DNA of 64,000 bases from Streptomyces griseomycini (lineage in GTDB: Bacteria; Actinomycetota; Actinomycetes; Streptomycetales; Streptomycetaceae). Location: positions 460,069 to 524,068 of the forward strand of contig NZ_JACHJI010000005.1 of assembly GCF_014203535.1 (NCBI RefSeq), written 5' to 3'. The notes beneath the pieces are model-generated. The model saw nothing but the letters and a program-made list of their open reading frames with translations. It was not told the DNA's origin and did no database searches. Below are positions 1 to 8,846 of this stretch, piece by piece; position 1 is the first letter of the stretch, and the number at the start of each line of letters is the position of its first letter. The position numbers were made by a program, and so were the translations under genes.

Positions 1-37
1 GGGTCCCGTCGGTGGGGGCGTTGGAGGTGGTGCTCAT
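1..37 (-). CDS. N-terminus of an unidentified protein (partial)
   Basis: Read leftward, an ATG at 37 is preceded by an AGGAG ribosome site about ten bases upstream, and the first residues are MSTTSNAPTDGT before the window ends. Twelve residues are too few to name a family. It is co-directional with the membrane protein at 263-964, which ends 225 bases upstream. Confidence 0.4.
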   Translation of the reverse strand, partial: MSTTSNAPTDGT

Positions 38-262
38 GAGCGGGTCGGCTCCTGGAGTCGTGCCGGCCCGTACGGAGGGGCCGGAGTTCTGTTCGCTGCC
101 GGTAGGGCACGCGCCGTACACCGTCGGCACCGCGGTGAGCGGGCGGGACGGATGCGCGGCGTGCGGGTGGAGGCCGCCGCGTGCGGCCGGATGGCCCCGG
201 GACACGGGCGGTGGAAACACCGGCCGGGCGAGAGGTCCGTCGACTCCCTCGACTCGGCCGGA

Positions 263-964
263 TCAGCGGGTGAACAGAACGGGCGGCCCGCGCCGGGCGA
301 GCGCGTGCCTCAGCACCCGGGTGCGGCACGGCGCCTCGCGCTCCGCCCGGAAGCCCGGCGGGGCACCACGGTGCGAGAGCTCCGCCCGGTACCGCGACCA
401 CCGCCGCAACAGGACCAGGGCGTGCAGGACCGCGGACAGAGGTGTGCCCAGCACTCGGCACAGCCGCCACACCAGGGCCTCTCCCTGGCGCAGCCACCAG
501 GCGGCACCGAGCCCGGCGACCAGGTGCGCGAGCAGCATGAGCGGGCTGAGATGGGCGGCGGCCACGACCATGCCCACGGGTTCCGCCCCTGCCCCGGCGG
601 CTCCTGCCACGACCTCGGAGCCGTGATGCCCCGTATGCGGTATGTGCGCTGTGTGCACAGCCGGTTCGGCGTGCCGCCCTTGCTGCGCGTAGGGCAGGGC
701 ACGGGGGTGAGCGGGGCCGGCGAACGCGAACAGCAGGTGCAGCGCGCCTTGCGTGACCGTGACCGCGCCCGCGATCTGGCCGAGGGTGCGCTCGCGGCCG
801 GCGAGGCGCCCCGCCGTGAGGGCGACAGCCGTGCCGCCGAGCGCGAGCAGGGCCAGGGACGGTCGATGGCCACCGGCCATGCCGTGACCGGTGGCCGCGA
901 GCAGCACGCACACCAGACTGAAAACAGCCACCCGCACGGCGCGGAGCGGGCCACGACCGGCCAT
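263..964 (-). CDS. Small integral membrane protein
   Basis: A 233-residue protein with a hydrophobic N-terminal segment (about 10-30), a second around 35-55, a third near 68-85 and a fourth around 135-160, then a basic, proline-rich C-terminal tail. A His-rich stretch (HTAHIPHTGHHGSE) lies between the third and fourth segments and could bind metal, but this is only suggestive. The ATG at 964 is chosen because GGAG lies five bases before it; the GTG at 967 is too close to that site. The domain is commonly seen in Streptomyces without an assigned function. The next gene leftward begins at 37 in the same direction. Confidence 0.6.
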   Translation of the reverse strand: MAGRGPLRAVRVAVFSLVCVLLAATGHGMAGGHRPSLALLALGGTAVALTAGRLAGRERTLGQIAGAVTVTQGALHLLFAFAGPAHPRALPYAQQGRHAEPAVHTAHIPHTGHHGSEVVAGAAGAGAEPVGMVVAAAHLSPLMLLAHLVAGLGAAWWLRQGEALVWRLCRVLGTPLSAVLHALVLLRRWSRYRAELSHRGAPPGFRAEREAPCRTRVLRHALARRGPPVLFTR

Positions 965-1189
965 CACTTCTCCTCGCGCTCGTCGGGCGGCTCACGCCTC
1001 TCGCGCACTCACTACGTGCGCGGGGCCATCATCGTTCAATCTCGGCGGCGAGGCGATCCCGGTGACGGCCGGAACCTGACGCGGCTGGGCCGTCACCACG
1101 AGCGCTCACGGCACGGCAGGGACGCGTGCGATGCAGGGCCGCCAGAGCCCGCCGCGGCTGAAAGCGCCCGCACCGGTGGCCGGTGCCCG

Positions 1190-1706
1190 AGCCGCCGATC
1201 AGGCGGAGCGACTGGCTCTTTTTGATCCATTCGCAGTCGGCGAGCGCGTGGACGGTGGCGAGGCCGATGCTGGGGCGCGCGTCGAAGTCGAACGCCCGCA
1301 GGGCCTTCTCCCGAGGGAAGCCTGCTGCCTTGGTCCGCCGTTCCGAGCGGCGTCGGGCCCGGTCGTCGCACTCGGCCATCAACAGTTCGGCGAGGAGGCC
1401 GCGGTAGGCCATCCGGTCCTTCACCGCCCGGTCGGCGACCTCGAGGACGGGAAGGAAGTGGTTGTGGCGGAAGTTGCCGATCCGCCCCTCGGCGCCGCCC
1501 TTCTCGGGGGCGCCCTCGGTGTCCGGAGGGCAGGAGAAGCTCCCGGTCCCGAAGTGCGGCTTGAAGGCGATCCACCGGTCGGCCTCCACCCCGGCCCGGC
1601 TCAGTCCCGGCAGCCGTGCGACGGCGGCCTCGAGGTTGTCGTAGCGGATCTTGCTCCGCGCGACGCCGCCCGGCGCCCGCAACGCGTGGACGTGGTCTTC
1701 GAACAA
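1190..1706 (-). pseudogene. IS21 family istA/istB remnant
   Basis: Read leftward, the frame begins with an IstA integrase segment (DHVHALRAPGG, KIRYDNLEAAVARLPG, EADRWIAFKPHFG, EKGGAEGRIGNFRHNH). It passes without a stop into the N-terminal part of the IstB ATPase helper (LLAELLMAECDDRARRR, FDFDARPS, HALADCEWIKK). The expected Walker A GDSGTGK reads GGSGTGH, so the nucleotide-binding Lys is lost. Intact IS21 encodes IstA (about 400-500 aa) and IstB (about 250 aa) separately; here an internal deletion fuses them and the rest of IstB is missing. A matching IstB C-terminus lies at 2758-2925. Confidence 0.75.
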
Positions 1707-2031
1707 GGATCCAGAGCGATCGCCCGGGGCGGCAGCTCCTCGTGGCTTCGTTCACTTTCAGCAGCAGCGTTTGTCTGCCGGTGTGGGCAGCAGGGGGCGA
1801 TCTCGGGGCTCGTGGATGTTCACGAGGAACAGCGTCAGGACCTGCTGTCGGCTCGGCATGTCCACACTGATGCCTGCGCGGTCCCGGTTCGGGCGCCTCG
1901 AGGATGGTCACCCTGTGGGCGATGACTTCGCTCCAGTGGGGGAGTCTCTTCCTCGAACACCCTGCCGGACGACCACGTGTTCCGGTCCAGGCGCAGTGCA
2001 GAGCATGACTCGTGACAGGAGACTCATCCGT

Positions 2032-2697
2032 ATGACTGGTTCGGAACCGGCAGCAGATCGCGGTCCGGGGACCGGGGTCTGGCCACTGATCCGCACTGAG
2101 CGAGCGGCACTGGTAGCCGATCTTGCGGATCTGCCCGACGATCAGTGGGCGACCCCGTCGCTGTGCACCGGGCTGACGGTGCGTGAGGTGCTGGCGCATC
2201 TCACTGCGGGGGCGAGCCTCAACGCTGTGCGCTGGCTGGCGGGCGTGATCCGCTGCCGATTCGACTTCGACAAGCAGGTGGCAATGCGGCTGGCCGAACA
2301 GCTCGGTGCGACCCCGGCCGAGACCCTTGAGCGGTTCCGGCGTGTTGTCCCCGGCAGAACCAAGCCCCCTCTCCCTGTCGTGGCCATGCTCGGCGAGACG
2401 ATCGTGCACGCGGAGGACATCCGGCGTCCGCTGGGCATTCGTCGCGACTACCCAACTGAGGCGGTCACACGAGTGGCTGAGTACTACCAGGGGACGGATC
2501 AGGTGGTCCTTGCCAAGGGACGCATCGGCGACCTGCGCCTCGTCGCGGACGACGGCCCGTTCGAGACCGGATCCGGGGCACTCGTGTCCGGCAGTACCTT
2601 GGCCCTGACGATGGCCATGACCGGACGCGCGGCGTATCTCGACGACCTGGAAGGCGACGGTGTCGAGCGCCTCCGTGAGCGCTGCGGAACGGCGTGA
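2032..2697 (+). CDS. Maleylpyruvate isomerase family mycothiol-dependent enzyme (DinB-like)
   Basis: A 221-residue protein of the actinobacterial mycothiol-dependent DinB-like family. Visible features are the N-terminal helix (WPLIRTERAALVADLADL), the PSLCTGLTVREVLAHLTAG helix carrying the His of the metal site, and a second conserved segment (LGETIVHAEDIRRPLG) supplying His and Asp/Glu ligands near residue 125. Members use mycothiol as a cofactor in isomerase or transferase reactions; the substrate here is unknown. ATG at 2032 is chosen because AGGAG lies nine bases upstream. It stands alone between two IS21 fragments, so it may have been carried or isolated by the element. Confidence 0.75.
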   Translation: MTGSEPAADRGPGTGVWPLIRTERAALVADLADLPDDQWATPSLCTGLTVREVLAHLTAGASLNAVRWLAGVIRCRFDFDKQVAMRLAEQLGATPAETLERFRRVVPGRTKPPLPVVAMLGETIVHAEDIRRPLGIRRDYPTEAVTRVAEYYQGTDQVVLAKGRIGDLRLVADDGPFETGSGALVSGSTLALTMAMTGRAAYLDDLEGDGVERLRERCGTA

Positions 2698-2757
2698 CGG
2701 TGAAGGCGGCCCACCGCCCGTGAAGGCAGCGGGCCGCCGAGGTGGACTTGCGGGGTG

Positions 2758-2925
2758 TCAGCTGACCTTGGCGGGTTCTTCGGCCCGGGCGCGAGTGGAA
2801 GCCAGACGGTGGGAGTCGGTGCCGGTTTCGACGACGGTGCCGTTGGAGGCGGGACGGTCGACGACGGCCGCGCAGAGGCGGGGGTCGGTGAACGTGCCGG
2901 TCCAGCCGTCTGGGGCTGGCACTTG
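2758..2925 (-). pseudogene. IS21 istB C-terminal fragment
   Basis: Read leftward, the last 50 or so residues match the end of the IstB transposition helper: WTGTFTDPRLCAAVVDRP, then VVETGTDSHRLASTRARAEE, ending at a stop at 2758. The rest of the ATPase is absent upstream. The N-terminal IstB fragment lies downstream at 1190-1706, so the two pieces are in reversed order for one gene and come either from two copies or from a rearrangement. Confidence 0.65.
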
Positions 2926-3219
2926 TTCCCTCACAAGGGTTGCCGGTGCCACCTGGCCGTATCCCGGTCCTGCAGTCCTCGTCGGTTCTCGCGGTGGCAC
3001 CCTGGCTCTCCAGGTGCTGCCTTGACCGTTCAGGTGCGAGGAAGGCGTGCCGGTGGCCGAGGCGAGACTCCAGGTCGTCGCGGCCGCCGACCTCGGCCCG
3101 GTGGCCCACACGGCCCGGCTCGGCAGGCGGCCACACCCCGTCCCGCTGGATCCCGCATCCTGGCCCGCGTCGCAGCGGTGCCCGGCCCACCGCGAGGCAC
3201 GGCCGACGGCCAACCCGTA

Positions 3220-3830
3220 CGTGAGGGTCGCCAGGGGAACGAAGACCGGGCGGAGTCCAGCCTCAACCGGCGGCAGCCGGGGCAGCGTGCCGTCCGCCCC
3301 TCCCGCCCCGACGACCCCGAGGGGGAACAGCAGCGGGGCCGCGACCAGCAGGAGCGCACCGGCAAGGTCCAAAGGCGCGGGCCCGGCGGGCCGTTCGCCC
3401 GGCACGAGGCAGACCACCGCGGCGAACACGACCACGATGAAGGGCACGGACACCAGGAAGATCCACCGCCAGCCGAGCAGCTCGGTGATGATCCCGGAGA
3501 CCACGGACCCGAGGACGAGGCCACAGCTCGCGACGGCCGCCCACACGCTCAGCGCCCGCGACCTGCGCGGCCCCTCGGGGAACATGAGCACGACCACGGC
3601 CATCGCCGCCGGAAGCGCGATCGCTCCCCGGCACCCTGCAGCAGCCGGGCCGGCACCAGCACGGCGAAGGACGGCGCGAGCCCGGCCAGCAAGGACGCGG
3701 CACCGGAGAGAGCGGTGCCGAGCAGGAGGATGCGGCGCCTGCCGAGCACGTCGCCCGGTCGGCCGCCGAGCATCAGCAGCCTGCCACCGGTGATCGTGCA
3801 CCCGACCACGACCCAGGTCAGTGCGTGACC
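3220..3830 (-). pseudogene. MFS drug-efflux transporter fragment (DHA2-like), frameshifted
   Basis: Two adjacent leftward frames together give the first half of an EmrB/QacA-type antiporter. The first holds ALTWVVVGCTITGGR and the loop GGRPGDVLGRRRILLLGTAL with the MFS G-x-x-x-D-x-x-G-R-R signature, ending LVPARLLQGAG. The second continues with GAIALPAAMAVVVLMFPEG and GIITELLGWRWIFLVSVPF. They join if one base is restored in the C4 run at 3626-3629. The N-terminal helix is missing and the frame runs back without a stop into Imm49 sequence; the second half of the transporter is also absent. Confidence 0.7.
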
Positions 3831-3879
3831 GCCGACGCCGAAGTCGGCGCCGCCGGAGCCGACAGCGCTGCCTCCTCGT

Positions 3880-4704
3880 ACGCCCTCCTTCCCGCGCGAC
3901 CTCTTGAAGGACCGGGCGGCTCGCAGGAGACTCTGCGGAAGGTAGGGGGATACGACACGGATGGCCCAGCCGCGGCGGCGGGCGTGGCAGGCCAGGGCGA
4001 GAACGTCGAGGTTGACGCCGGCGTCCGGATCGTCGGTGCGGTCGGCGACCTGGTAGTAGTCGCGGTGCGCTTCAAGCGCGTCGGCCAAGGCCAGGTTGAA
4101 GCTCTCCTCGTCGCCCTCCACGAGCTGCGACAGCAGCACGGCCGGCGGCATGGCGGATCCCCAGTCCTTTGCCTTCTCCGCCTGCTCCAGCGCCCGCCGC
4201 ACGGCCGGCTCGGGGTCGGTACCCCCCAGGTATGCGTGAAGGGCCTCGCGGTACGCGCTGAAGGCGGAATCGTCCGGGCGGAGGAAGGCGGGACCGGTGA
4301 GGACCAGCGGGGCGAGGTCCTGGCGTGCGCCAGTGATCAGGGCCAGGGCAGTGGCTGTCTGCCAGGTTCCGGCGCCGATCTTCTCGCTCCGCTCGGCCAG
4401 GTAGCGCAGCGTGCGGCCACCGACATTCACCTCGGCTTCGGTGCCCGGCTCCGCGAGCGCGATGCGGAAGAGGGCCGCCCCCCGTCTGGGAGGCCGTGCG
4501 CACGGTGGCGAGCCGGTCGTCCGTGACAGCGTCGGGGCCGGCCGCGCGCCACTTGAACAGGCGCTCCTGACCGCCCATGACCCGGACGAGCCGCCAGAGG
4601 GCAAGGGGCTCGCCGTCAGCGGACGTGAACGCCTTCCCGAGGTTTTCCTCGTACCTGGTCTCGATCGCCGGGTCCACCGTCCGCTCCCGGCCGGGACGCT
4701 CCAC
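3880..4704 (-). pseudogene. Imm49-type immunity protein, downstream copy, frameshifted
   Basis: Read leftward, the frame starts GTG-ERPGRERTVDPAIETRYEE and runs to VRTASQTG. One base too many in the C6 run at 4478-4483 then shifts the frame. With five Cs it continues ALFRIALAEPGTEAEVNVGG and ends with the Imm49-like C-terminus: LLSQLVEGDEESFNLALADA, then YLPQSLLRAA. Imm49 proteins neutralise polymorphic toxins. No toxin gene is visible nearby. There is no stop after the domain; the frame continues into the MFS remnant, a deletion fusion. The family call rests on the FN-ALA-AL-H and YLP motifs. Confidence 0.55.
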
Positions 4705-4759
4705 GACCAGCGGGCCCGCGGCGAGGGCTGCGGCCGCGTCCGGCCGCCGGCTGCGGCCG

Positions 4760-5537
4760 AACCCCGCGACCCTCGGGCCCGGAGTCTCGAAGCCGGTGAT
4801 CAGCGCGTGCGGGAGGTAGTCGGACCTGACGGCGGGCGCGCCCAGCCCAGGGTCCGGTACGCGAGCGCGGCGAGGGCGATGGGAACGAGCGGAAGGAGAG
4901 ACCTCGCGGAGGCCGAGGGAGCGTGCAGAGTGCTGTGACCGACGAGGAGGTCGGCCAGCGCGGCGTCGAAGGCTTCCCGGTCCTCGGCCGCCAGGGCGCG
5001 CAGCGTGCGCAGCGCCGCGGTGTCCGGCCGGTCCACCAACCGCTCGCCGGTCTCCCGGGCGCGGGTGGCGATGCGCTCGAGGGCGGCGTCGACGGCGGCG
5101 AGCCTGGCCTGCGCGCTCGGCGGGTACTCACCACCACCCGTGTCACCCAGGACGACAGCCGTCAATCCGGTGGCGAGCTCGCCGCCGGGGGTTCCCTGCG
5201 CCGCTTCGGCGAACTTCTCCCGGGCGAAGTGGAAGGCCTCGCCGTGCCAGGTGACCCTGTCCCCCAGGAGCACCAGGCAGAGCGCGCCGAGACGGCCCCG
5301 CTCACCTGACGACGCTGTATCCGCACGGCCACGCTCCTTGATCACATCCTGGCGACAGCCGAGGAACTGATCACAGGGCGGTCGTCTCGAGCACGTAAGC
5401 CCGCGTTCGCGGAGTACTCGGAGCGGTCGTGCTTCTCGGCGACCTGTTGGAGCAGGCGCTCGACGCGCACGCACGACAGCCGGCTGCGAACGGTGTGGGG
5501 CGGGGAGCGGCGGCTGCGCGTGCGTGGGAGAGGTCAT
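4760..5537 (-). pseudogene. Imm49-type immunity protein, upstream copy, frameshifted
   Basis: A leftward frame from the ATG at 5537 contains RVTWHGEAFHFAREKFAEAA, GELATGLTAVVLGDTGG and EDREAFDAALADLLVGHS, the last matching the FN-ALA-AL-H motif of the neighbouring copy. After LAALAYRTLGWA the frame is lost; removing two bases from the GCGCGC tract near 4840-4846 restores VRSDYLPHALITGF, the expected family C-terminus. The stretch around 5350-5500 also reads open in another frame (LLQQVAEKHDRSEYSANAG), so the N-terminal part may carry a further indel. The two copies look like a tandem duplication that has decayed. Confidence 0.45.
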
Positions 5538-5550
5538 GTCACCGTGCCGG

Positions 5551-5589
5551 TTGACCCTGACGCAGGGGCAACCTCTCAGCATGTTCGGC
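5551..5589 (+). promoter_or_regulatory. MerR-type long-spacer promoter and operator
   Basis: A TTGACC -35 box at 5551-5556 and a CAGCAT -10-like box at 5577-5582 are separated by 20 bases, longer than the usual 17 and typical of promoters remodelled by MerR activators. The spacer overlaps the near-perfect dyad TTGACCC-N7-GGGGCAA (5551-5571). Transcription would start around 5588-5590, at or next to an ATG at 5590, suggesting a leaderless message. The MerR gene two positions downstream (6567-7496) is the obvious candidate regulator. Confidence 0.6.
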
Positions 5590-5745
5590 ATGACCACGAG
5601 AACCAATGCGATCGAGGTTGCCGGACCGCACCAGTCATACGGTGACCACGAGGTGGACGCCGGAGTCGACCAGGGACCTCACCGACAGACGATCACCGAC
5701 ATGCCGGCCGGCGGAGAGCAGCGGACCGAGAGAGGCGACACGACG

Positions 5746-6543
5746 ATGCGGCACTTCACGGTCCACCACGACGGCGTCACGATCCCCGTGTCCCGCGGCG
5801 GTCGGGGACGACCGCTGGTCCTGTGTCCTGGACTGAACTCGACACAGGCCGACCTGCACGAGCTGACCACCCTCCTGCGACGCGACCACGACGTGGTGAC
5901 CTTCGACCTCAGGGGCCATGGCCTCGCCCCGGCCGCCGACCGGTACTCCTTCGACGCGTTCCTGAGCGATCTCATCGCCGTGCTGGCGGAGCTCGACCTG
6001 CCCTCGGCACCCGTGCTTGTCGGCTACTCGCTAGGCGCGGACCTGGCCGTGCACTACGCCTCCGAGTGTCCCGACACCGTCGCCGGGCTTGTCCTCATCG
6101 ACGGGGCGAACCCTCTGCCCGAACCGTTCATCGCCGAAGCCGACCTGGCGGTATTCCGCTCGATGGCGGACGGCTCGGCGACGCGACAAGAGGCCGAGCG
6201 GGCCAAGGACGCCGCGCGTCAGGTGCTGCTCACCGCACGGGACGTCCTCGACTTGAACCTCGAGATCGATGTGGTCCGGTCCGCAATCCTCGACCGGTAC
6301 CGGAAGATCGACCACCCCATCAGCATGATCATGTCGACCTCCATCGCCGGCGACAGCGCTGAGGGGCGCGCGCCACAGCACAACCGGCTCTGGCGTGCCG
6401 GCATCGAGCGACTCGTCCGCGAGCGGCCGCACATCTCCACGTCCTGGCTCGACACCGATCACCGGCTGGTCTTCACCCACGCCCCGGAAGTCGCGGAGAT
6501 CATTCGGAGCGCACACCGCCCATCCGACGGGCCAGCTCTTTGA
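5746..6543 (+). CDS. Alpha/beta hydrolase
   Basis: A 265-residue alpha/beta-fold hydrolase. It has the oxyanion region (LVLCPGLNSTQADL), the DLRGHGLA turn, the nucleophile elbow GYSLG with Ser near residue 97, the acid region after LVLIDGANPLPEP, and a C-terminal TDHRLVF with the likely catalytic His. It is cytoplasmic; the substrate is unknown. The ATG at 5746 follows GAGAGAGG. However, the same frame is open back to the leaderless ATG at 5590, whose product would begin TTRTNAIEVAG and SYGDHEV, resembling the N-terminus of a DrrA-type ABC ATPase with its Walker A region lost. The gene ends 23 bases before the MerR gene and is probably co-transcribed and MerR-controlled. Confidence 0.8.
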   Translation: MRHFTVHHDGVTIPVSRGGRGRPLVLCPGLNSTQADLHELTTLLRRDHDVVTFDLRGHGLAPAADRYSFDAFLSDLIAVLAELDLPSAPVLVGYSLGADLAVHYASECPDTVAGLVLIDGANPLPEPFIAEADLAVFRSMADGSATRQEAERAKDAARQVLLTARDVLDLNLEIDVVRSAILDRYRKIDHPISMIMSTSIAGDSAEGRAPQHNRLWRAGIERLVRERPHISTSWLDTDHRLVFTHAPEVAEIIRSAHRPSDGPAL

Positions 6544-6566
6544 GCAGGTTCGAGGAGACTGGTCCG

Positions 6567-7496
6567 ATGCTGACCATCGGCGAGCTGGCGTCGTACGCCG
6601 GGGTGACGGTGCGCGCAGTGCGGCACTATCACACCAAGGGGTTGCTGCCGGAGCCGGAGCGGGACCACTCCGGCTACCGGAGATACGACGCCGGCGCCGT
6701 GGTCGAGCTGATCAAGATCCGGACCCTCGCCGAGGCCGGGGTCCCGCTGGCGCGCGTGCGGGAGCTGCTGCAGGCCGATGAGGAGGAGTTCGCCACGGCG
6801 GTCGCAGACATCGACAAGCGGCTGCGGGCGGAGATCCGGGAGCGGCAACGACACCGGGAGCGGATCGCCCGCCTCGCGGCCGGGGACGACCTGGCGCTGC
6901 CCCCGGAGGTGGTCGAGTACCTCGACCGACTGCGGGCGCTCGGTGTCGACGAGCGGATCGTCCAGGTCGAACGCGACGGCTGGATCCCGTTGGCCGCGCG
7001 CTCACCTGAGCGCGTCGCGGAGTGGATGACACGCAAGCGGGAGCAACTCGCCGATCCGCAGTTCATCGGCTTCTACCTCATCCTGGGCCAGGCGCTCGAC
7101 CGCACCGACGATGACCCACGGCTGGTCGAGCTGGCCGACGGACTGTCCGCCTACATCACGCAAATGGCTGACGAACGGGGAGAGGACTACGTCGACGACA
7201 CCGACATCGAGCCACCGCTCGTCAAACTGATGGACACGCTGGCGTTCGACACCGTGCCGCCGGCCCGTCGGCTGATGGAGCTCCTGAGGAAACGGGGCTG
7301 GACCGGCTGGACCAAGCTCGAACGCGTCACCCCTGAACGGGAGCGGTCGGGACACCGCAGGAAGACACTGCGGCGCGGCGTTCCCGGCGGATGCGGTGAC
7401 GGCTGCAGGGTTCCGCCGGGCGACGACGTCGGCGACAACCCGGGCGCTGATGCCGGCGTAGGCGACGCAGGCTGCGGATGCTCCCTTCGCCGCTGA
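6567..7496 (+). CDS. MerR family transcriptional regulator
   Basis: Starts at ATG 6567 after GAGGAG (6552-6557). The N-terminal MerR winged helix is clear (LTIGELASYAGVTVRAVRHY, then GYRRYDAGAVVELIKIR) and is followed by the dimerisation coiled coil (about residues 78-105) and an effector-type helical domain resembling TipA-like regulators of drug-resistance ABC genes. The domain's natural end seems to be near GWTGWTKLERVTP (about residue 255). The following 55 residues (CGDGCRVPPGDD and similar) are low-complexity and look like read-through into foreign DNA after loss of the native stop. It lies in the same direction as the hydrolase at 5746. Confidence 0.85.
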   Translation: MLTIGELASYAGVTVRAVRHYHTKGLLPEPERDHSGYRRYDAGAVVELIKIRTLAEAGVPLARVRELLQADEEEFATAVADIDKRLRAEIRERQRHRERIARLAAGDDLALPPEVVEYLDRLRALGVDERIVQVERDGWIPLAARSPERVAEWMTRKREQLADPQFIGFYLILGQALDRTDDDPRLVELADGLSAYITQMADERGEDYVDDTDIEPPLVKLMDTLAFDTVPPARRLMELLRKRGWTGWTKLERVTPERERSGHRRKTLRRGVPGGCGDGCRVPPGDDVGDNPGADAGVGDAGCGCSLRR

Positions 7497-7809
7497 GAGG
7501 CGTCCGATCAACGTCCATGCCGTTGTGGCGGTCATGTCCGTTTCAATCCGCTGTGCCGGCGTGGATTCTCCCGTCGGTCCGCGGGACACTTTGTCAGTCA
7601 TCGCCCAGGGGCACCAGCATCGCGGCGGCCTGCGACGGATGGATCGTTCTCGAGGACGAGGCCGGTCAGCCGCTGACACCGCCGCGAGCCGGGTCCTGGG
7701 GCCGCCGGGGCTGCACCCCGGTGTCCCGCGTGCGCGGCCGGGGCTCGGGCCGGGTGTCGACGGCGGGCATGACCTGCTGCAAGCCTGGCGAGCGATCACG
7801 GCTCCTCTG
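7497..7809. other. Gap without a convincing gene
   Basis: On the minus strand an ATG at 7601 opens a frame (MTDKVSRGPTG, then TTAWTLIGRLSAAKG) that runs beneath the MerR tail without resembling a known family. Its wobble positions are less GC-rich than those of neighbouring genes. It is probably decayed sequence. Confidence 0.3.
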
Positions 7810-7985
7810 CTCCGTCCGTGGGTACAAGGCATCTGGTCGCCGGCCGGGCGCGGCATCGGCAACCCTGCCGCCGCCGGCCCCAGCCGGATCGCCCGTGCCG
7901 TCAAGCGCAAGCTCACGATGTCGCAGTACCGACCGGAGGCCGTCGACGGCTGCCTCGCCGGCACCGGGCTGAGCCTCCAGGACCG
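7810..7985 (+). pseudogene. IS630 transposase C-terminal fragment
   Basis: The rightward frame reads VQGIWSPAGRGIGNPAAAG, RIARAVKRKLTMSQYRPEAV and DGCLAGTGLSL. This matches the last helix region of actinobacterial IS630 transposases, where a V-E-G-x-W motif near the catalytic Glu is followed by A-V-K-R-K-L and D-G-C-L-A-G-T-G-L. The expected Glu of VEGIW is Gln here. The rest of the transposase is absent; a complementary N-terminal IS630 remnant lies at 57545-58315. Confidence 0.65.
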
Positions 7986-7991
7986 CATCGG

Positions 7992-8672
7992 TCAGTCCGC
8001 GCCCTCGCCTGATGACGTCGCTGTCACGCGAAAGCCGTGCAGTTCAACGTCCCAGATGTCCACCACTGGCTCGGGGGCGTCGTCCTCGCCGGAGAAGCCC
8101 TCGACGCAGAAGCCGAAGAATTCCAGCATCGCTCGCTCGCCCAGCGCCAGCGGATGGAACGGCAGCGGATACGGCTCGTCGTCCTCGAAGGGCGGAAGGG
8201 GCTCCACCGGGTGCCGGCCCTCCCAGTAGGGCTGCTCGAACGGGAACCGTTCGCCGATGTCCTCGATGATGCCGCTGTCGGGGGACAGGCTCAGCGAGCG
8301 GACGAGCGTGCCGTTGTCCCAGACGGCGAAGGCCAGCCAGTCAACGACGCTGTGCATCGCATGGAGGTAGAGGCGTCGGCCTCGGCCGGCGGCCACAAGG
8401 TGCTCGGGAAGCTGCGAGGGGCGGTCGAGCATGACGACCCGGTCGCAGACCAGGTCCAGGCCAGATGCCGACAGCGCGCAGACGGTCCCCTCGGGCGGGT
8501 AGAGCGCGTCCGCCAGTTCCCATGCCTCTTCGGTGTCCGTGTCGATGCGGTGACGTGGACGGACTCGAGCGACCAGCGCCGCGGCCCGGCCGATCTCGCT
8601 TGTCGGCGCGTCCTGGAGCACGTGGGCGATCTCAGCGTCTGCGTAGGCGAGCACTGCGGTCTTCGCTCCCAT
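7992..8672 (-). CDS. DUF6928 family protein
   Basis: A 226-residue acidic cytoplasmic protein beginning MGAKTAVLAYADAEIAHVLQ, characteristic of the DUF6928 family common in Streptomyces. Other conserved parts are TVCALSASGLDLVCDR, the centre HAMHSVVDWLAFAVWDNG followed by LVRSLSLSPDSGIIE, and the C-terminal WDVELHGFRV. No catalytic motif is evident; the family has no assigned function. ATG at 8672 is preceded by AGGACGGGG. It appears full length and is monocistronic. Confidence 0.8.
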   Translation of the reverse strand: MGAKTAVLAYADAEIAHVLQDAPTSEIGRAAALVARVRPRHRIDTDTEEAWELADALYPPEGTVCALSASGLDLVCDRVVMLDRPSQLPEHLVAAGRGRRLYLHAMHSVVDWLAFAVWDNGTLVRSLSLSPDSGIIEDIGERFPFEQPYWEGRHPVEPLPPFEDDEPYPLPFHPLALGERAMLEFFGFCVEGFSGEDDAPEPVVDIWDVELHGFRVTATSSGEGAD

Positions 8673-8846
8673 GCCCCGTCCTCAGCCCGTCTTGTGGAGT
8701 CCCGCCGGAAGGATACCGATCAGCTCTGACACGCGGAGAGCAGGCCATCGGTACTGGTGGGCCGACATCGCGAGTCCGGGTTCAGTGCGCACCGGAGGGA
8801 GCGCAGGTCCCGCCCGGCGGCCGGATCGGGGTGATCGCCTGTACCG

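Noticed and set aside
12..1225. Long rightward open frames over 12-1225
   Set aside because: They are Arg/Pro-rich, lie antisense to the membrane protein at 263-964 and lack ribosome sites; typical GC-rich shadow frames.
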